Below, piece after piece: positions 1-8,908 of a stretch of DNA of 64,000 nucleotides. The stretch spans positions 186,001 to 250,000 of the forward strand of contig NZ_PRKW01000004.1 of NCBI RefSeq assembly GCF_002927275.1. The letters are read 5' to 3'. The position numbers and the translations under genes are program-made. The stretch is from Arthrobacter pityocampae (GTDB lineage Bacteria > Actinomycetota > Actinomycetes > Actinomycetales > Micrococcaceae). How positions within the stretch are numbered: position 1 is the first letter of the stretch; each line of letters begins with the position of its first letter. The notes under the pieces were generated by a model. That model saw only the letters and a program-made list of their open reading frames with translations. It ran no database searches and was not told where the DNA came from.

Positions 1-1418
1 TGAAGACGGGCGCCGCCCAGCGGGCGTTCGTCCGGCGGGCGCACGACGCCGGGGCCCTGGCCATCGGGTTCGGCGTCGGGCTCACGCACCGGCGGATCCC
101 CGCGGCCCTGCTCGCGGAGGCGGACGCCGTCGGCCTGCCCGCCTTCCGGGTGCCGTACGAGGTGCCCTTCATCGCCATCGGGAAGACGGTCGCCGACGCC
201 CTGTCCGCCGATCACTACGCCGGCCTCGAGGACCTCCTCGAGGGCCATGCCGTCCTGGCCTCGGCGCTGCTGGGCGCAGGCGGTCTGTCCGCGCTCCTCG
301 GCGAGCTCGCCCGCATGCTCGGGAGCGACGTCGCCCTGTTCCAGTACGGCGCGTGCATCGCCCGGGCGTCCCGGCCGGGCCCTCCCGCCCCGGCCCCGAG
401 GACAGCCCCGACGGCCTCTTCCCTGCCTGCCTCCACGTTGCCCGCGTCCGCGCCGACGGGTGACGCCCCGGCAGGTGGCGCCCTGCCCACCTCCGCGTTG
501 CCCGCGTCCGCGCCGACGGGTGACGCGCCGACGGTTGACACGCCGACGGGTGACGCCGGACCGGTGTCGTGGCACCGGCTGCCCGTCGCCACCGGCCTCA
601 AGGACCGCTGCACCCTCGCCATCGCCGAGCCCTACGGCCGGTCCGCCGTCGTCGACTACGCGCAGAGCCTGATCTCGGTCGAGCTCACCAACCGGGCCAG
701 GAACCGGACCGGCGCCCGCACCGCGGCGGGCCAGCTGCTCGAGGACGTGGTGCGCGGCACGCTTTCCGGCGCCGAGGCGGCGGTCCGGCTCGCCAGCTCG
801 GGCATCGACACGACGCTCCGGCACAGCGTGCTGATCGTCGACGTCGCCTCCGGCCAGCGACGCGCCCTGCGGACGCTCCCCCTGCCCGACGGCTGGGACG
901 ACGGCGCCACCGGGCTCGTCGACGACCGGCTCGTGCTCGTCCTTCCCGCCGGCGCCACGCCCGATCCCGCCGGGTTGAGCCGGTACCTGCACGGGGCCGG
1001 GCTGACCGCGCGCATCGGCGTCGGCGGCACCTACGCCCAGCCGAACGGCCTGCGGTGGAGCTACTTCGAGGCCCGCGAGGCGCTGCAGCGGGGGCAGCCC
1101 CTCAACGTCGCCGACCGCCTGAGCCTGACGTCCCTGCTCATGGCCAGCGCTGACGTCCCGCTCGCCGACCTCGCCGCGGAGACCCTCCGGCCGCTCGAGG
1201 CCTTCGACGACTCGCACGGTGCGGGGCTGCTGACCACACTGCAGCGCTACCTCGACCTCGACGGCTCGGTGGCCGCCGTGGCCGCGGCCCTGGACCTGCA
1301 CCGCAACACCATCCGCTACCGGCTCCAGCAGGTCGTCACGCTCACGGGCTACGATCCGGCGGTCACCGCGGACCGCGTGCACCTGTATCTGGCCCTGCGC
1401 GTCCGGGCCCTCGGCTGA
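1..1418 (+). CDS. PucR-family transcriptional regulator (5' end outside window)
   Basis: The reading frame is open from base 3, so the true start lies upstream and only the C-terminal part is visible. The N-terminal part resembles a PucR purine-catabolism-type sensory domain. The last ~60 residues hold the PucR C-terminal helix-turn-helix, with the family pattern LDLHRNTIRYRL. Between the two is an Ala/Pro/Thr-rich linker (about bases 390-560) made of two 60-bp direct repeats that give the recurring LPASAPTGDAP. Such regulators usually control neighbouring catabolic genes, but the likely target is left of the window. The helix-turn-helix makes the family call firm; the ligand is unknown. The GTG at 150 is internal, not the start. 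Confidence 0.85.
   Translation, partial: KTGAAQRAFVRRAHDAGALAIGFGVGLTHRRIPAALLAEADAVGLPAFRVPYEVPFIAIGKTVADALSADHYAGLEDLLEGHAVLASALLGAGGLSALLGELARMLGSDVALFQYGACIARASRPGPPAPAPRTAPTASSLPASTLPASAPTGDAPAGGALPTSALPASAPTGDAPTVDTPTGDAGPVSWHRLPVATGLKDRCTLAIAEPYGRSAVVDYAQSLISVELTNRARNRTGARTAAGQLLEDVVRGTLSGAEAAVRLASSGIDTTLRHSVLIVDVASGQRRALRTLPLPDGWDDGATGLVDDRLVLVLPAGATPDPAGLSRYLHGAGLTARIGVGGTYAQPNGLRWSYFEAREALQRGQPLNVADRLSLTSLLMASADVPLADLAAETLRPLEAFDDSHGAGLLTTLQRYLDLDGSVAAVAAALDLHRNTIRYRLQQVVTLTGYDPAVTADRVHLYLALRVRALG
421..540. repeat. 60-bp direct repeat inside the PucR linker
   Basis: Bases 421-480 and 481-540 are two near-identical 60-bp units, the segment GTTGCCCGCGTCCGCGCCGA recurring exactly 60 bp apart at 437 and 497. 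A shorter partial echo (GCCGACGGGTGACGC) follows to about 556. The unit is 20 codons, so copy-number change keeps frame and only alters linker length. Confidence 0.85.
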
Positions 1419-1504
1419 CGCGGCCCGCACCTGCGTCGGCACGGACGTCCTGCGTGGGATAGTGGACGCACCTGTACCGGTCTCACAGTTCTTCGGGGGT
1501 CTTC

Positions 1505-2770
1505 GTGTCGCTGCTTTCCACCGGGTCGTCCACCGAGAGGTCTTCCACCGACCAGTCCGATCTCCAGGAGATCGCCCGCCTGGCGGCCCTGCAGGACTAC
1601 CGGCTTCCCTACGGCGACACCGCCGGCCCCTCGGGCGGTCGGCCCGACTACGAGACGCCGCCGGAACTGCTCAACCTCGTGAAGCTCGCCGTGCGGGTGA
1701 GTGGCATGGAGGCCGGCGCCATCAACATCATCACGGCGGACCAGCAGCACCAGATCGCGGCCGTCGGCGTGGACGCCGCCGTCTGCTCGCGCAACGACTC
1801 GATGTGTTCCAAGGTCTTCACGAGCGGGGCGATCACCGCCCTCGCGGACGCCTCCCTCGACCGGCGGTTCGCGGACAACCCCTTCGTCAACGGCGGCCTC
1901 GCTCACGTGCGCTCCTATGCGTCCGTCCCGCTCGTCACGGGGCACGGTGCAGCCCTCGGCACGCTCTGCGTGTTCTCGCCCACGGTGCGGACGATCGACG
2001 CCGAGCAGCGGGAGGGGCTCGAGATCCTGGCACGGCAGGTCGTGGAGGTCCTCGAGCTGCAGTTCAAGACGCGTCAGCTCGTCGAGGCCCTCGAGGTGGT
2101 GCGGCGCAGCAACGAGGACCTGGCCGGGTTCGCGGCCCGCGTGAGCCATGATCTCCGGAACCCGCTGACCGCGATCCTCGGCTACGCCGAGCTGAGCGAG
2201 CAGGACGACGACGTCGCCGGCGGACCGGCGGCCCGCTACTTCGGCATCATCAGGGGCAGTGCCAACCGCATGCTCTCCACCGTGGAGGAGGTCCTGGAGT
2301 TCTCCCGCATCGGCGGGAGGATCAGCCGCCGGACGGTCCGCCTGAACACTCTGATGAGCGCCGTCCTGCAGGACGTCCTGCCGCTCAGCAGCGCCTGCGA
2401 TGCCGTGGTGACGGTGCAGGACGCCGAGCTGAGCGTCGACGAGGCGCAGGTCACCGCGCTGCTGCAGAACCTCGTGGCGAACGGCATCAAGTACGCGACG
2501 CCCGGCTGCCCGCCGCGCATCGAGGTGATCGCGAGCGCCGGTCCGACGCAACTGCTGCACGTCATCGACCACGGCAAAGGCATCGACCCGGCGGACCGGC
2601 AGCGGGTCCTGGAGCCCCTGGTACGGCTGCACCGGGACGGCGATCCGGCCGGGAGCGGGATCGGCCTGGCGACGTGCGCGCGGATCGCGGCAGCGCACGG
2701 AGGGTCGATCAGCCTCACGGAGACGCCCGGCGGCGGGATCACGGCCACCGTGGACCTCGGCCCGGCCTGA
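1505..2770 (+). CDS. GAF-domain sensor histidine kinase, cytoplasmic
   Basis: The 421-residue protein has no membrane segment. A GAF domain occupies roughly residues 50-185, followed by a HisKA dimerisation helix with the phospho-acceptor His at about 215 (VSHDLRNPLTAI). The HATPase domain shows the N box (LVANGIKYATPG), G1 (DHGKGI) and G2 (GSGIGLATC). It probably senses a small ligand or redox signal in the cytoplasm. The GTG start at 1505 follows a GGGGGT ribosome site. It converges on the membrane kinase gene ending at 2788, 17 bp away. No response regulator is co-oriented, so the partner may be the receiver-phosphatase at 4686 or lie elsewhere; that link is inference. Confidence 0.85.
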   Translation: MSLLSTGSSTERSSTDQSDLQEIARLAALQDYRLPYGDTAGPSGGRPDYETPPELLNLVKLAVRVSGMEAGAINIITADQQHQIAAVGVDAAVCSRNDSMCSKVFTSGAITALADASLDRRFADNPFVNGGLAHVRSYASVPLVTGHGAALGTLCVFSPTVRTIDAEQREGLEILARQVVEVLELQFKTRQLVEALEVVRRSNEDLAGFAARVSHDLRNPLTAILGYAELSEQDDDVAGGPAARYFGIIRGSANRMLSTVEEVLEFSRIGGRISRRTVRLNTLMSAVLQDVLPLSSACDAVVTVQDAELSVDEAQVTALLQNLVANGIKYATPGCPPRIEVIASAGPTQLLHVIDHGKGIDPADRQRVLEPLVRLHRDGDPAGSGIGLATCARIAAAHGGSISLTETPGGGITATVDLGPA

Positions 2771-2787
2771 CCGGCGTCCCGGCCCGG

Positions 2788-4473
2788 CTAGAGTCGCTGC
2801 TCCTGCAGTTCCTGGCCATGCTCCGCGTGGGCGAGCGGCAGGCGGAACGCGAAGGTGGAGCCCTCGCCGAGGACGCTGCGGCAGGTGATGGTGCCACCGT
2901 GACGTTCCACGATCGCCTTGGAGAGCGCGAGCCCGAGGCCCACCCCGGGGATCGCCGCGTTGCGGGCACCCGCGGTGCGGAAGAACTTGGAGAACACACC
3001 CCTCTGCTCCTCGGCGGTCATGCCGCTGCCCTCATCGCTGACGGTGCACTCCACCTGGCCCCCGACCTCGCGGGCGCGGACGGTCACCCGCCCTCCGGCC
3101 GGCGAGTACTTGATCGCGTTCGAGAGCAGGTTGTCCACCACCTGGGTGATCCTCGAGGCATCACACAGGGCGACGAGCCCCGGATCGGTGAGGTCCTCGA
3201 ACGCCACCAGCGGGTTCGTATTGCCCTCCTCGGCCGTGGCCACGCGCCGGCCGACGAGGTCGGAGAAGTCCGTGGGCACCGGCTGGATCTCGGGAGACCC
3301 CTCCGCGGCGGACAGGAGGTCCACCACGAGCTTGTGCAGCCGTTCGGAGTTCCGGGACACCACCTCGAGGCCGGAGGCCACCTCCGGGTCGAGATCCGGT
3401 GTCCCCAGCAGCAGTTCGAGGTAGCCGCGGATCGCGGTCAGCGGGGTCCTCAGCTCGTGCGAGACGGTCGCCACGAACTCGTCCCTCGCGTTCAGGGCGG
3501 TGACGAGCTCCGTGACGTCGTTGAACGTCACCACGGAACCCTCCCGGTCCCCCGCCTGGTTGGTCATCAGCCGGGACGACGCCGAGAGCACCCGCTGGCC
3601 GGGCCGTTCGCCCCACCACAGCAGGTAGTCGGAGAACACCTGGCCCTCCGCCGCCCGCCGCGTGGGCCGCCGGACCGCCGGCAGGTCCGTCTCGCCGTCC
3701 TGCTGGAAGATGCGGAGGGTAGCCTCGTCGGCATCCCCTGCCCCGCCGGCGAGCGCACGGAAGTGCTCGAGCTTACGATTCGCGAGGACCGTCCGCCCGG
3801 CCTCGTCGACGGCGGTCACCCCGATGTCCACGCTGTTGACCACGGTGTCCAGCAGCCGTTCGCGGCGTGCGCTCTCCTCGAGCAGTCCCCGCAGGGCGCG
3901 GTCCTTCTCCTCGACGACGGCCTGCTGGGCCATCATGCTCGCCGTCATCACGCGGATGGTCACCCCGATTGCGAGCATGATGAAGGGCAGGAGGAAGGAC
4001 TGCGTCAGCGACTGCGAGGTCACCGCGACATCCGTGACGAAGACCGGCACCCACACGACGGCCAGCGAAGCGAGGAAACTCGCGGCCAGCAGGGCCCGCG
4101 GGTACAGGCCGGAAGCGGCGAGCCAGATGACGGGGAACACCGTGAGGAGTCCGACGCCGGTGATGATCGTGCTTGCCCCGTAGCGCATGAACCCGATCGG
4201 CACGAAGTCCAGCAGCGGGATCACGAGGAAGCTCGCGTGCGGGAGCCGGTCCCAGGGGACGAGCACGCACAGGGCCAGCAGCACGGCCTGCAGCCACAGG
4301 CCGATCAGGAAGGACGGGCTGGCGAAGAGCTCCTGGTGGAACGCCAGACCGAAGGCGACGATCAGCAGGACGGTGAGCGACAGGGGCAGCTGGCTGAGGG
4401 TCACCCGCGAGCGCAGCGTGAGCTCGTGGAACTGCCGTGTGTCGAGGGTGAGATAGGAGAGCACTCTGTCCAT
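2788..4473 (-). CDS. Membrane sensor histidine kinase with PAS-like domain
   Basis: About 561 residues. The N-terminal ~180 residues contain five or six hydrophobic segments, then a short helix, a PAS-like region with conserved features (DIGVTAVDEAGRTVLANR), HisKA (VSHELRTPLTAIRGYLELL) and HATPase with N box (NLLSNAIKYSPAG), G1 (DEGSGM) and G2 (GVGLGLALSK). It is a classic membrane-bound two-component kinase. The ATG at 4473 is preferred over an upstream in-frame ATG at 4548, because the extra 25 residues are Arg-rich and unlike a membrane-protein N-terminus. It is divergent from the receiver-PP2C gene at 4686, the most likely partner by position. The signal sensed cannot be read from the sequence. 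Confidence 0.85.
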   Translation of the reverse strand: MDRVLSYLTLDTRQFHELTLRSRVTLSQLPLSLTVLLIVAFGLAFHQELFASPSFLIGLWLQAVLLALCVLVPWDRLPHASFLVIPLLDFVPIGFMRYGASTIITGVGLLTVFPVIWLAASGLYPRALLAASFLASLAVVWVPVFVTDVAVTSQSLTQSFLLPFIMLAIGVTIRVMTASMMAQQAVVEEKDRALRGLLEESARRERLLDTVVNSVDIGVTAVDEAGRTVLANRKLEHFRALAGGAGDADEATLRIFQQDGETDLPAVRRPTRRAAEGQVFSDYLLWWGERPGQRVLSASSRLMTNQAGDREGSVVTFNDVTELVTALNARDEFVATVSHELRTPLTAIRGYLELLLGTPDLDPEVASGLEVVSRNSERLHKLVVDLLSAAEGSPEIQPVPTDFSDLVGRRVATAEEGNTNPLVAFEDLTDPGLVALCDASRITQVVDNLLSNAIKYSPAGGRVTVRAREVGGQVECTVSDEGSGMTAEEQRGVFSKFFRTAGARNAAIPGVGLGLALSKAIVERHGGTITCRSVLGEGSTFAFRLPLAHAEHGQELQEQRL

Positions 4474-4685
4474 CAGCTCGCCGCGCCCCCTATGTGTTCG
4501 TCGGATTCGTTCGTCGGAACGGGGCGATACTCGGCCCGCCAGCCACACACTAACGCGGCCGCCCCGCGATTCCTGGTACCGAAAGTCGATGGTGCCCTCA
4601 AGATCGCCTCAAGTTCGCCGCAACAACCCAGCGATCGGGGCGGCGCGGGGTGTGGCGTCCTGAACGCCGTGATCCGTAGCGTTTA

Positions 4686-5795
4686 ATGAGCAACATGACT
4701 GTCGCCCCGGAGATCCGCCGTGCCCTCGTCGTCGAGGACGACGGCGACATCCGCGGTCTGCTCGTCCAGATCCTGAAGCGCGAGGGCTTCGAGGTGACCG
4801 AGGCCTCGACCGCACGCGAAGGGCTCCAGAAGGCACGCGCGGGCGCCGATCTCATCACCCTGGACCTCAACCTCCCCGACGGTGACGGCGTGGAGATCTG
4901 CCGGGAGGTCCGCACCTTCTCCGACGCCTACATCCTCATGATCACGGCCCGCACCGACGAGATCGAGCGCCTCACGGGCCTCGAGACGGGCGCGGACGAG
5001 TACATCAGCAAGCCCTTCAGTCCCCGGGAACTCGTGGCGCGCATCAACTCCCTGTTCCGGCGCCAGAGCCACCGGGCCGCCGTCGACGTCGCGAACGCGG
5101 ACGAGCGGCAGCGCGCCGCGGAGGTGCAGCAGAACCTGCTGCCCCGCCAGAAGCTCACCCTCGACGGGTTCGACCTGGCCGGGCGCTTCCGGCCGTCGAG
5201 GAGCGTGGGCGGCGACTTCTACGACTGGTATCCCACACCGGACGGCCTGCACTTCACCGTCGCCGACGCCATGGGCAAGGGCATGGGTGCCGCGCTGGTC
5301 GCGGCGACCGTCCGCGCGACCATGCGCTCCGTGGCGTCCCAGCCGGGCCTGGAGACGGCGTTCGCGACGGCGGCGCGGTCCACGGAGGCGGACCTCGACC
5401 ACACCAGCTCCTTCGTCACGCTGTTCCACGGCCGCCTCGATGGCGCCAGCGGCGTCGTCGGATACGTCGACGCCGGACACGGCCTCGCGCTGCACGTCGC
5501 GGCGGACGGCAGCGTGGCCCGCCTGCCCTCCGCGGGCCCGCCCGTCGGCGCCTGGCCGGACCAGACCTGGCGTGCGGCCTCCCTGCGCCTCGCGCCCGGT
5601 GACTCGCTCGCGATCGTGAGCGACGGCCTGCTCGACATCTACGAGACGGTCGACCGGTTCACGGAGGCGGTCGCGGACGTGGTCTCCACGGCGGCGAGCG
5701 CCGAGGAGGCCTGCGCGGTGCTGCTGGACCTGGCGGACGTGCCTGAGGTCGCCGACGACGTCACGGTGGTCATCCTGCGCCACGCGCGCGGCTGA
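4686..5795 (+). CDS. Response regulator with PP2C (SpoIIE/RsbU-type) phosphatase output
   Basis: A 369-residue two-domain protein. Residues ~12-125 form a receiver with the acidic pair ED(D), the phospho-acceptor Asp near 60 (LDLNLPDGDG) and the conserved Lys in ISKPFSP. Residues ~140-365 form a PP2C-type Ser phosphatase with metal-site motifs VGGDFYDW, VADAMGKGMGAA, DAGHG and a terminal DDVTVV. The family dephosphorylates STAS anti-anti-sigma proteins. Here it is followed by exactly such a STAS gene (84-bp gap) and an RsbW-like kinase, so phosphorylation of the receiver probably switches a sigma-factor or similar partner-switching module. The cognate kinase may be the divergent gene at 2788-4473. 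Confidence 0.9.
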   Translation: MSNMTVAPEIRRALVVEDDGDIRGLLVQILKREGFEVTEASTAREGLQKARAGADLITLDLNLPDGDGVEICREVRTFSDAYILMITARTDEIERLTGLETGADEYISKPFSPRELVARINSLFRRQSHRAAVDVANADERQRAAEVQQNLLPRQKLTLDGFDLAGRFRPSRSVGGDFYDWYPTPDGLHFTVADAMGKGMGAALVAATVRATMRSVASQPGLETAFATAARSTEADLDHTSSFVTLFHGRLDGASGVVGYVDAGHGLALHVAADGSVARLPSAGPPVGAWPDQTWRAASLRLAPGDSLAIVSDGLLDIYETVDRFTEAVADVVSTAASAEEACAVLLDLADVPEVADDVTVVILRHARG

Positions 5796-5879
5796 CACCG
5801 GCCGGGCCGACCCCTGCGGCAGGTCCGGGGCACCACTGCAGGACACAGGGTTTCAGGACAGGACGACGGAAGAGGAACG

Positions 5880-6212
5880 ATGGAATTCACGGTCCAGGAC
5901 AAAGGGCACTACACCGAGGTCGCGGCGAACGGGCGACTCAACATGGTCGCGGCGCCGTCGCTGCGCAAGGTCGTCGACGAGGTGGTGAGCGGCGGCGGGA
6001 AGCGGATCGTCGTGAACCTGGCGGACACCAGCTTCATGGACTCCTCGGGCCTCGGCGCGCTGATCGGCTGCCTGAAGCTGGCCCGGCAGTCCGGCGGCGA
6101 CCTGCGGATCGCCGCGGTGCAGCCGCAGGTCACCATGGTGCTCGAGCTCACCAGCATGCACCGCGTGCTCACGCCCCACGCGTCGGCGGACGACGCCTTC
6201 CGCAATGACTGA
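5880..6212 (+). CDS. STAS-domain anti-sigma factor antagonist
   Basis: A 110-residue single STAS domain. The phosphorylation loop reads FMDSSGLGALIG around residues 52-62; by analogy with SpoIIAA/RsbV the second Ser (about 56) is the site phosphorylated by the RsbW-like kinase and dephosphorylated by the PP2C protein upstream. The unphosphorylated form would bind the kinase and release its client. The ATG at 5880 follows GAAGAGGAACG, a good ribosome site. The stop overlaps the start of the next gene by 8 bp, so the two are co-translated. No sigma-factor gene follows, so the client is encoded elsewhere. Confidence 0.92.
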   Translation: MEFTVQDKGHYTEVAANGRLNMVAAPSLRKVVDEVVSGGGKRIVVNLADTSFMDSSGLGALIGCLKLARQSGGDLRIAAVQPQVTMVLELTSMHRVLTPHASADDAFRND

Positions 6213-6666
6213 CATCCTGGCACGGCGCACCCTCGAGGAGCCCGCCGCGGAGCAGGCCATCGAGGACCTGCACCTCCTCCTCGAACAGTTGTGGCTGGAT
6301 GCCGCCTTCGTGCCGGAGCCCGACCGCATGGCCTTCACCACGGCGGTGATCGAGGCCGCGAGCAACGTCGTCCAGCACGGTATCCCCGCGGAGGGCGCCA
6401 CGCTCCTCCTCGGCGTCGAGCTCACCGTCGCCGTCGCGCGGCTGCGCGCCGTCATCAGCGAGATCGGCGCCGCGCCGATGGATCCGGTGCCCGATCTCAC
6501 CGGTCCCACTGGCCCTGCCGCCCTCGACGACGACGCGCTGTTGGAGGACTACGACGAGTCCGGGCGCGGGCTCTCGATGATCCGCGCGCTCGTCACCACC
6601 GTCACGGTCGAGCGCGAGGGCGACACCAACATCTGGGTCCTCTCCCGGGACTCCGGCCGGAACTGA
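6205..6666 (+). CDS. RsbW-like anti-sigma factor / serine kinase (HATPase_c_2)
   Basis: A 153-residue GHKL-fold protein. The N box is EAASNVVQHG (about residues 50-60) and the G2 loop is ESGRGLSMI. The G1 position reads SEIGAAPM rather than the usual DxGxG, so the adenine-binding Asp is replaced, which may lower ATP affinity or mark a family variant. The expected role is to hold a sigma factor or another client and phosphorylate the STAS protein encoded just before it. It is the last gene of the cassette; a GC hairpin at 6681-6716 follows. Confidence 0.85.
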   Translation: MTDILARRTLEEPAAEQAIEDLHLLLEQLWLDAAFVPEPDRMAFTTAVIEAASNVVQHGIPAEGATLLLGVELTVAVARLRAVISEIGAAPMDPVPDLTGPTGPAALDDDALLEDYDESGRGLSMIRALVTTVTVEREGDTNIWVLSRDSGRN

Positions 6667-6680
6667 CCCCGCCGGCCCTG

Positions 6681-6716
6681 TGACGGGCCTGGACCGGCCC
6701 AGGCCGGTGCCCGTCA
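6681..6716. terminator. Hairpin between convergent genes
   Basis: TGACGGGC (6681-6688) pairs with GCCCGTCA (6709-6716), and ACCGGC/GCCGGT pair inside around CCAG. It sits between the converging anti-sigma and esterase genes and touches the esterase stop, so it could end transcription from both sides. No U-tract, as is common in high-GC actinobacteria. Confidence 0.55.
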
Positions 6717-7682
6717 GGGGAGGGCCGGCCGGCCCAGGAACGCGGTGATATCCGCGAAGACCGCCCGTGACTCCGGGAGGCGGGGAAACGCCGGGAACAC
6801 GTGGAAGCCGCCCGGGTAGACCTCCAGGTCCACGGCGGCACCGGCCGCGACCGCACGGTCCCGGAAGACCACGGCGTCCGCCATGCAGACGTCGCGCGTG
6901 CCCTGGTAGATGCGGGTGCGCGGCAGGACCGCCAGCAGGTCCTCCGGCGCGCAGGCCGGACTGACCAGCGGCGTCCGGGGGTCGTCGCCGTCCGCCCACC
7001 ACAGCCCCGCCTGCACCCCGCCGCCCACCGACAGCATCGGGTCGACGGCCTCGTAGGCGGGGATGGCGGGATTGGTCGCCGTGACGTCGAGCCAGGGCGA
7101 GAAGGCGACGACGCGCCCGGGGGAAGGAAGCCCTGCCTCCCGGAACGCCCACGTCTGCGCGACGGCGAGCGCGCCGCCCGCCGAGTCCCCCATCAGCGTG
7201 ACGTCCTCGGGCTGCGCCGTCCTGAGGACGTCGCGGTACACGGACACCAGGTACGGGAAGGCCTCCCGGTAGCTGCTCTCCGGCGCCAGCCGGTACAGGG
7301 GCACGGTGACGGCGGCCCCGGTCCGCTTCGTCAGCTCGGCAATGATCCACCAGTGCGGCCGGGCCAGTTCGTTGATGTAGATCCCGCCGTGCGTGTAGAC
7401 GATGTGCGAGCGCGTCGCGCCCCGCAGCGGGCGGATCGTCAGGGTCCTGAGGCCGTCGATCCGCTTCTCCTGGACGGTGTGGGTCCGCTTCAGCGTCCAG
7501 GGGATGGCGGCCGTCGCCGGATAGCTGCGGCCCGGGTACGTCGCGTTCACCCAGTCGGTGCCGTCCAGGTTCCGCTTCGTCGGCAGGAAGCCGATCAGCC
7601 GTGCCGCCAGGCGCATCGCGAGCGAACCGTGCTTCGCACTCGGCTCCGTCGTGTCCGTACCATCCGCGTCCGTGCTCGTCAT
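6714..7682 (-). CDS. Alpha/beta hydrolase, hormone-sensitive-lipase (HSL) family esterase
   Basis: A 322-residue enzyme. The oxyanion-hole HGG is at about residues 98-100 (YTHGGIYINE) and the nucleophile Ser at about 167 in GDSAGG, the two hallmarks of the bacterial HSL/family IV esterases. A late His (GGFHVFP) is the likely catalytic base. These enzymes hydrolyse short acyl esters; the substrate cannot be predicted. There is no signal peptide, so it is probably cytoplasmic. It is transcribed alone, convergent with the partner-switching cassette and divergent from the TRIC channel gene 107 bp away. Confidence 0.88.
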   Translation of the reverse strand: MTSTDADGTDTTEPSAKHGSLAMRLAARLIGFLPTKRNLDGTDWVNATYPGRSYPATAAIPWTLKRTHTVQEKRIDGLRTLTIRPLRGATRSHIVYTHGGIYINELARPHWWIIAELTKRTGAAVTVPLYRLAPESSYREAFPYLVSVYRDVLRTAQPEDVTLMGDSAGGALAVAQTWAFREAGLPSPGRVVAFSPWLDVTATNPAIPAYEAVDPMLSVGGGVQAGLWWADGDDPRTPLVSPACAPEDLLAVLPRTRIYQGTRDVCMADAVVFRDRAVAAGAAVDLEVYPGGFHVFPAFPRLPESRAVFADITAFLGRPALP

Positions 7683-7789
7683 GCGCCCAGCCTAGTGCCG
7701 GGCGCAGGGGCCCCGTCTGTCATGATGGATGGGCCCTTCCGCCGTCGCACCGGATCCCGAGGGCCCCCGCCGGAACGCCGAAGGATCAG

Positions 7790-8446
7790 ATGGACACCGT
7801 TCTGCACGTCGCGCTCGGCGCCGATCTCCTCGGCGTGTTCTTCTTCGCCGTCTCCGGTTCCCTGCTGGCGGCCCGCAAGGGCTTCGACCTCGTGGGGTCG
7901 CTGCTGCTGGCGTCCCTCGCGTCCCTCGGCGGCGGGGTGGCCCGGGACCTCATCCTCAACGTCCCGCCCGCCGCCTTCACGAATCCCGTCTACCTGGTGC
8001 CTCCGCTGCTCGCGACCGTGCTGGTGTACTTCGTGTTCTCCCGCGTGGAACGCGGCATGCGCGTCCTCGTCGTCTTCGACGCCGGCGGCCTGGCCCTGTT
8101 CTGCATCACCGGCACCCTCAAGGCGCTCGACGCCGGACTGCACCCGGTCTCCGCCGCCCTCCTGGGCGTCACCACGGCCGTCGGCGGCGGCCTCCTGCGC
8201 GACGTCGTCGCGAACGAGGTCCCGCAGCTCTTCGACCCCCGCGACATCTACGCGCTGCCCGCCATGCTGGGCTCCGTCGTCGTCACCGTGCTCTACCTGA
8301 CCGGGACCTTCACCCTCGTCACGGGGACCGTCGCCGCGTCCCTCGTGTTCTCCCTGCGGGTCCTCGCCTGGCGCTACGGGTGGCACGCGCCGCTCGCCGT
8401 ACGGACCCCGGACGCACGGAGCCCCGGCGTCGGAGGCGGCCGCTAG
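7790..8446 (+). CDS. TRIC / UPF0126-family cation channel
   Basis: A 218-residue membrane protein with about seven hydrophobic segments in two homologous halves, each carrying the family glycine motif: GGGVARDLIL in the first half and GGGLLRDVVANEVP in the second. Prokaryotic members form trimeric intracellular-cation-type (TRIC) channels. The ATG at 7790 is chosen because AAGGA lies 4 bp upstream and the protein then begins at the first membrane helix; longer in-frame upstream sequence is Arg/Pro-rich and not conserved-looking. The soluble tail after about residue 200 is Gly/Arg-rich. Confidence 0.9.
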   Translation: MDTVLHVALGADLLGVFFFAVSGSLLAARKGFDLVGSLLLASLASLGGGVARDLILNVPPAAFTNPVYLVPPLLATVLVYFVFSRVERGMRVLVVFDAGGLALFCITGTLKALDAGLHPVSAALLGVTTAVGGGLLRDVVANEVPQLFDPRDIYALPAMLGSVVVTVLYLTGTFTLVTGTVAASLVFSLRVLAWRYGWHAPLAVRTPDARSPGVGGGR

Positions 8447-8482
8447 GATGGGGGTATCCCCACCCCCACTCCTGGAGTACTT

Positions 8483-8908
8483 GTGACTGAGCTGTTTTCC
8501 GACAAATTCCGCGCCCTGGTGCCCTCGTACTTCGAGGACGAGTGGGTGGAGGAGGACGGCCTGTCCGACGACGAGCTGGCCGACATGCTCCAGGGCAAGG
8601 ACTTCGACCTGCCCCTGGCCCTGCGGGACTTCTACCGGGCCGTCGGCGCCACCGAGGACATCATGGAGGCGTTCCACTTCTTCTGGGACCCCGACGAGCT
8701 GGAGATCGAGGACGGCTTCCTGCTGTTCCTCGAGGACGAGGACGAGCAGTACACCTGGGGTATGCGGGCGGACCAGTTGGACGTCCCCGACCCGATCGTA
8801 TGGCGGCGCAACAACGTCCGCGGCGAATGGCAGAGCGAGGAGGGCACGTTCAGCGAATACGTGCTCGACCTGTTCGCGTGGGTCTTCGAGGAGGACGACG
8901 AGAGCTGA
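8483..8908 (+). CDS. Small acidic SUKH/SMI1-KNR4-like protein
   Basis: A 141-residue, strongly acidic protein. The arrangement PLALRDFYRAVGA, a central hydrophobic strand (EDGFLLFLEDEDEQYTWGM) and a following PDPIVWRR pattern fit the SUKH (SMI1/KNR4) superfamily, whose bacterial members are often immunity proteins of toxin systems. No toxin gene is adjacent, so an immunity role is unsupported here. The GTG start at 8483 follows CTGGAG. Its stop overlaps the ATG of the HIT gene (8906-8910, TGATG-type), so the two form a translationally coupled pair. The family call rests on pattern recognition only. Confidence 0.65.
   Translation: MTELFSDKFRALVPSYFEDEWVEEDGLSDDELADMLQGKDFDLPLALRDFYRAVGATEDIMEAFHFFWDPDELEIEDGFLLFLEDEDEQYTWGMRADQLDVPDPIVWRRNNVRGEWQSEEGTFSEYVLDLFAWVFEEDDES

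Noticed and set aside
2674-4686. Long plus-strand open frame opposite the membrane histidine kinase
   Set aside because: It is the complement of a gene with clear kinase motifs; the translation is His/Gly/Arg-rich without domains. Frames this long are expected opposite GC-biased genes.
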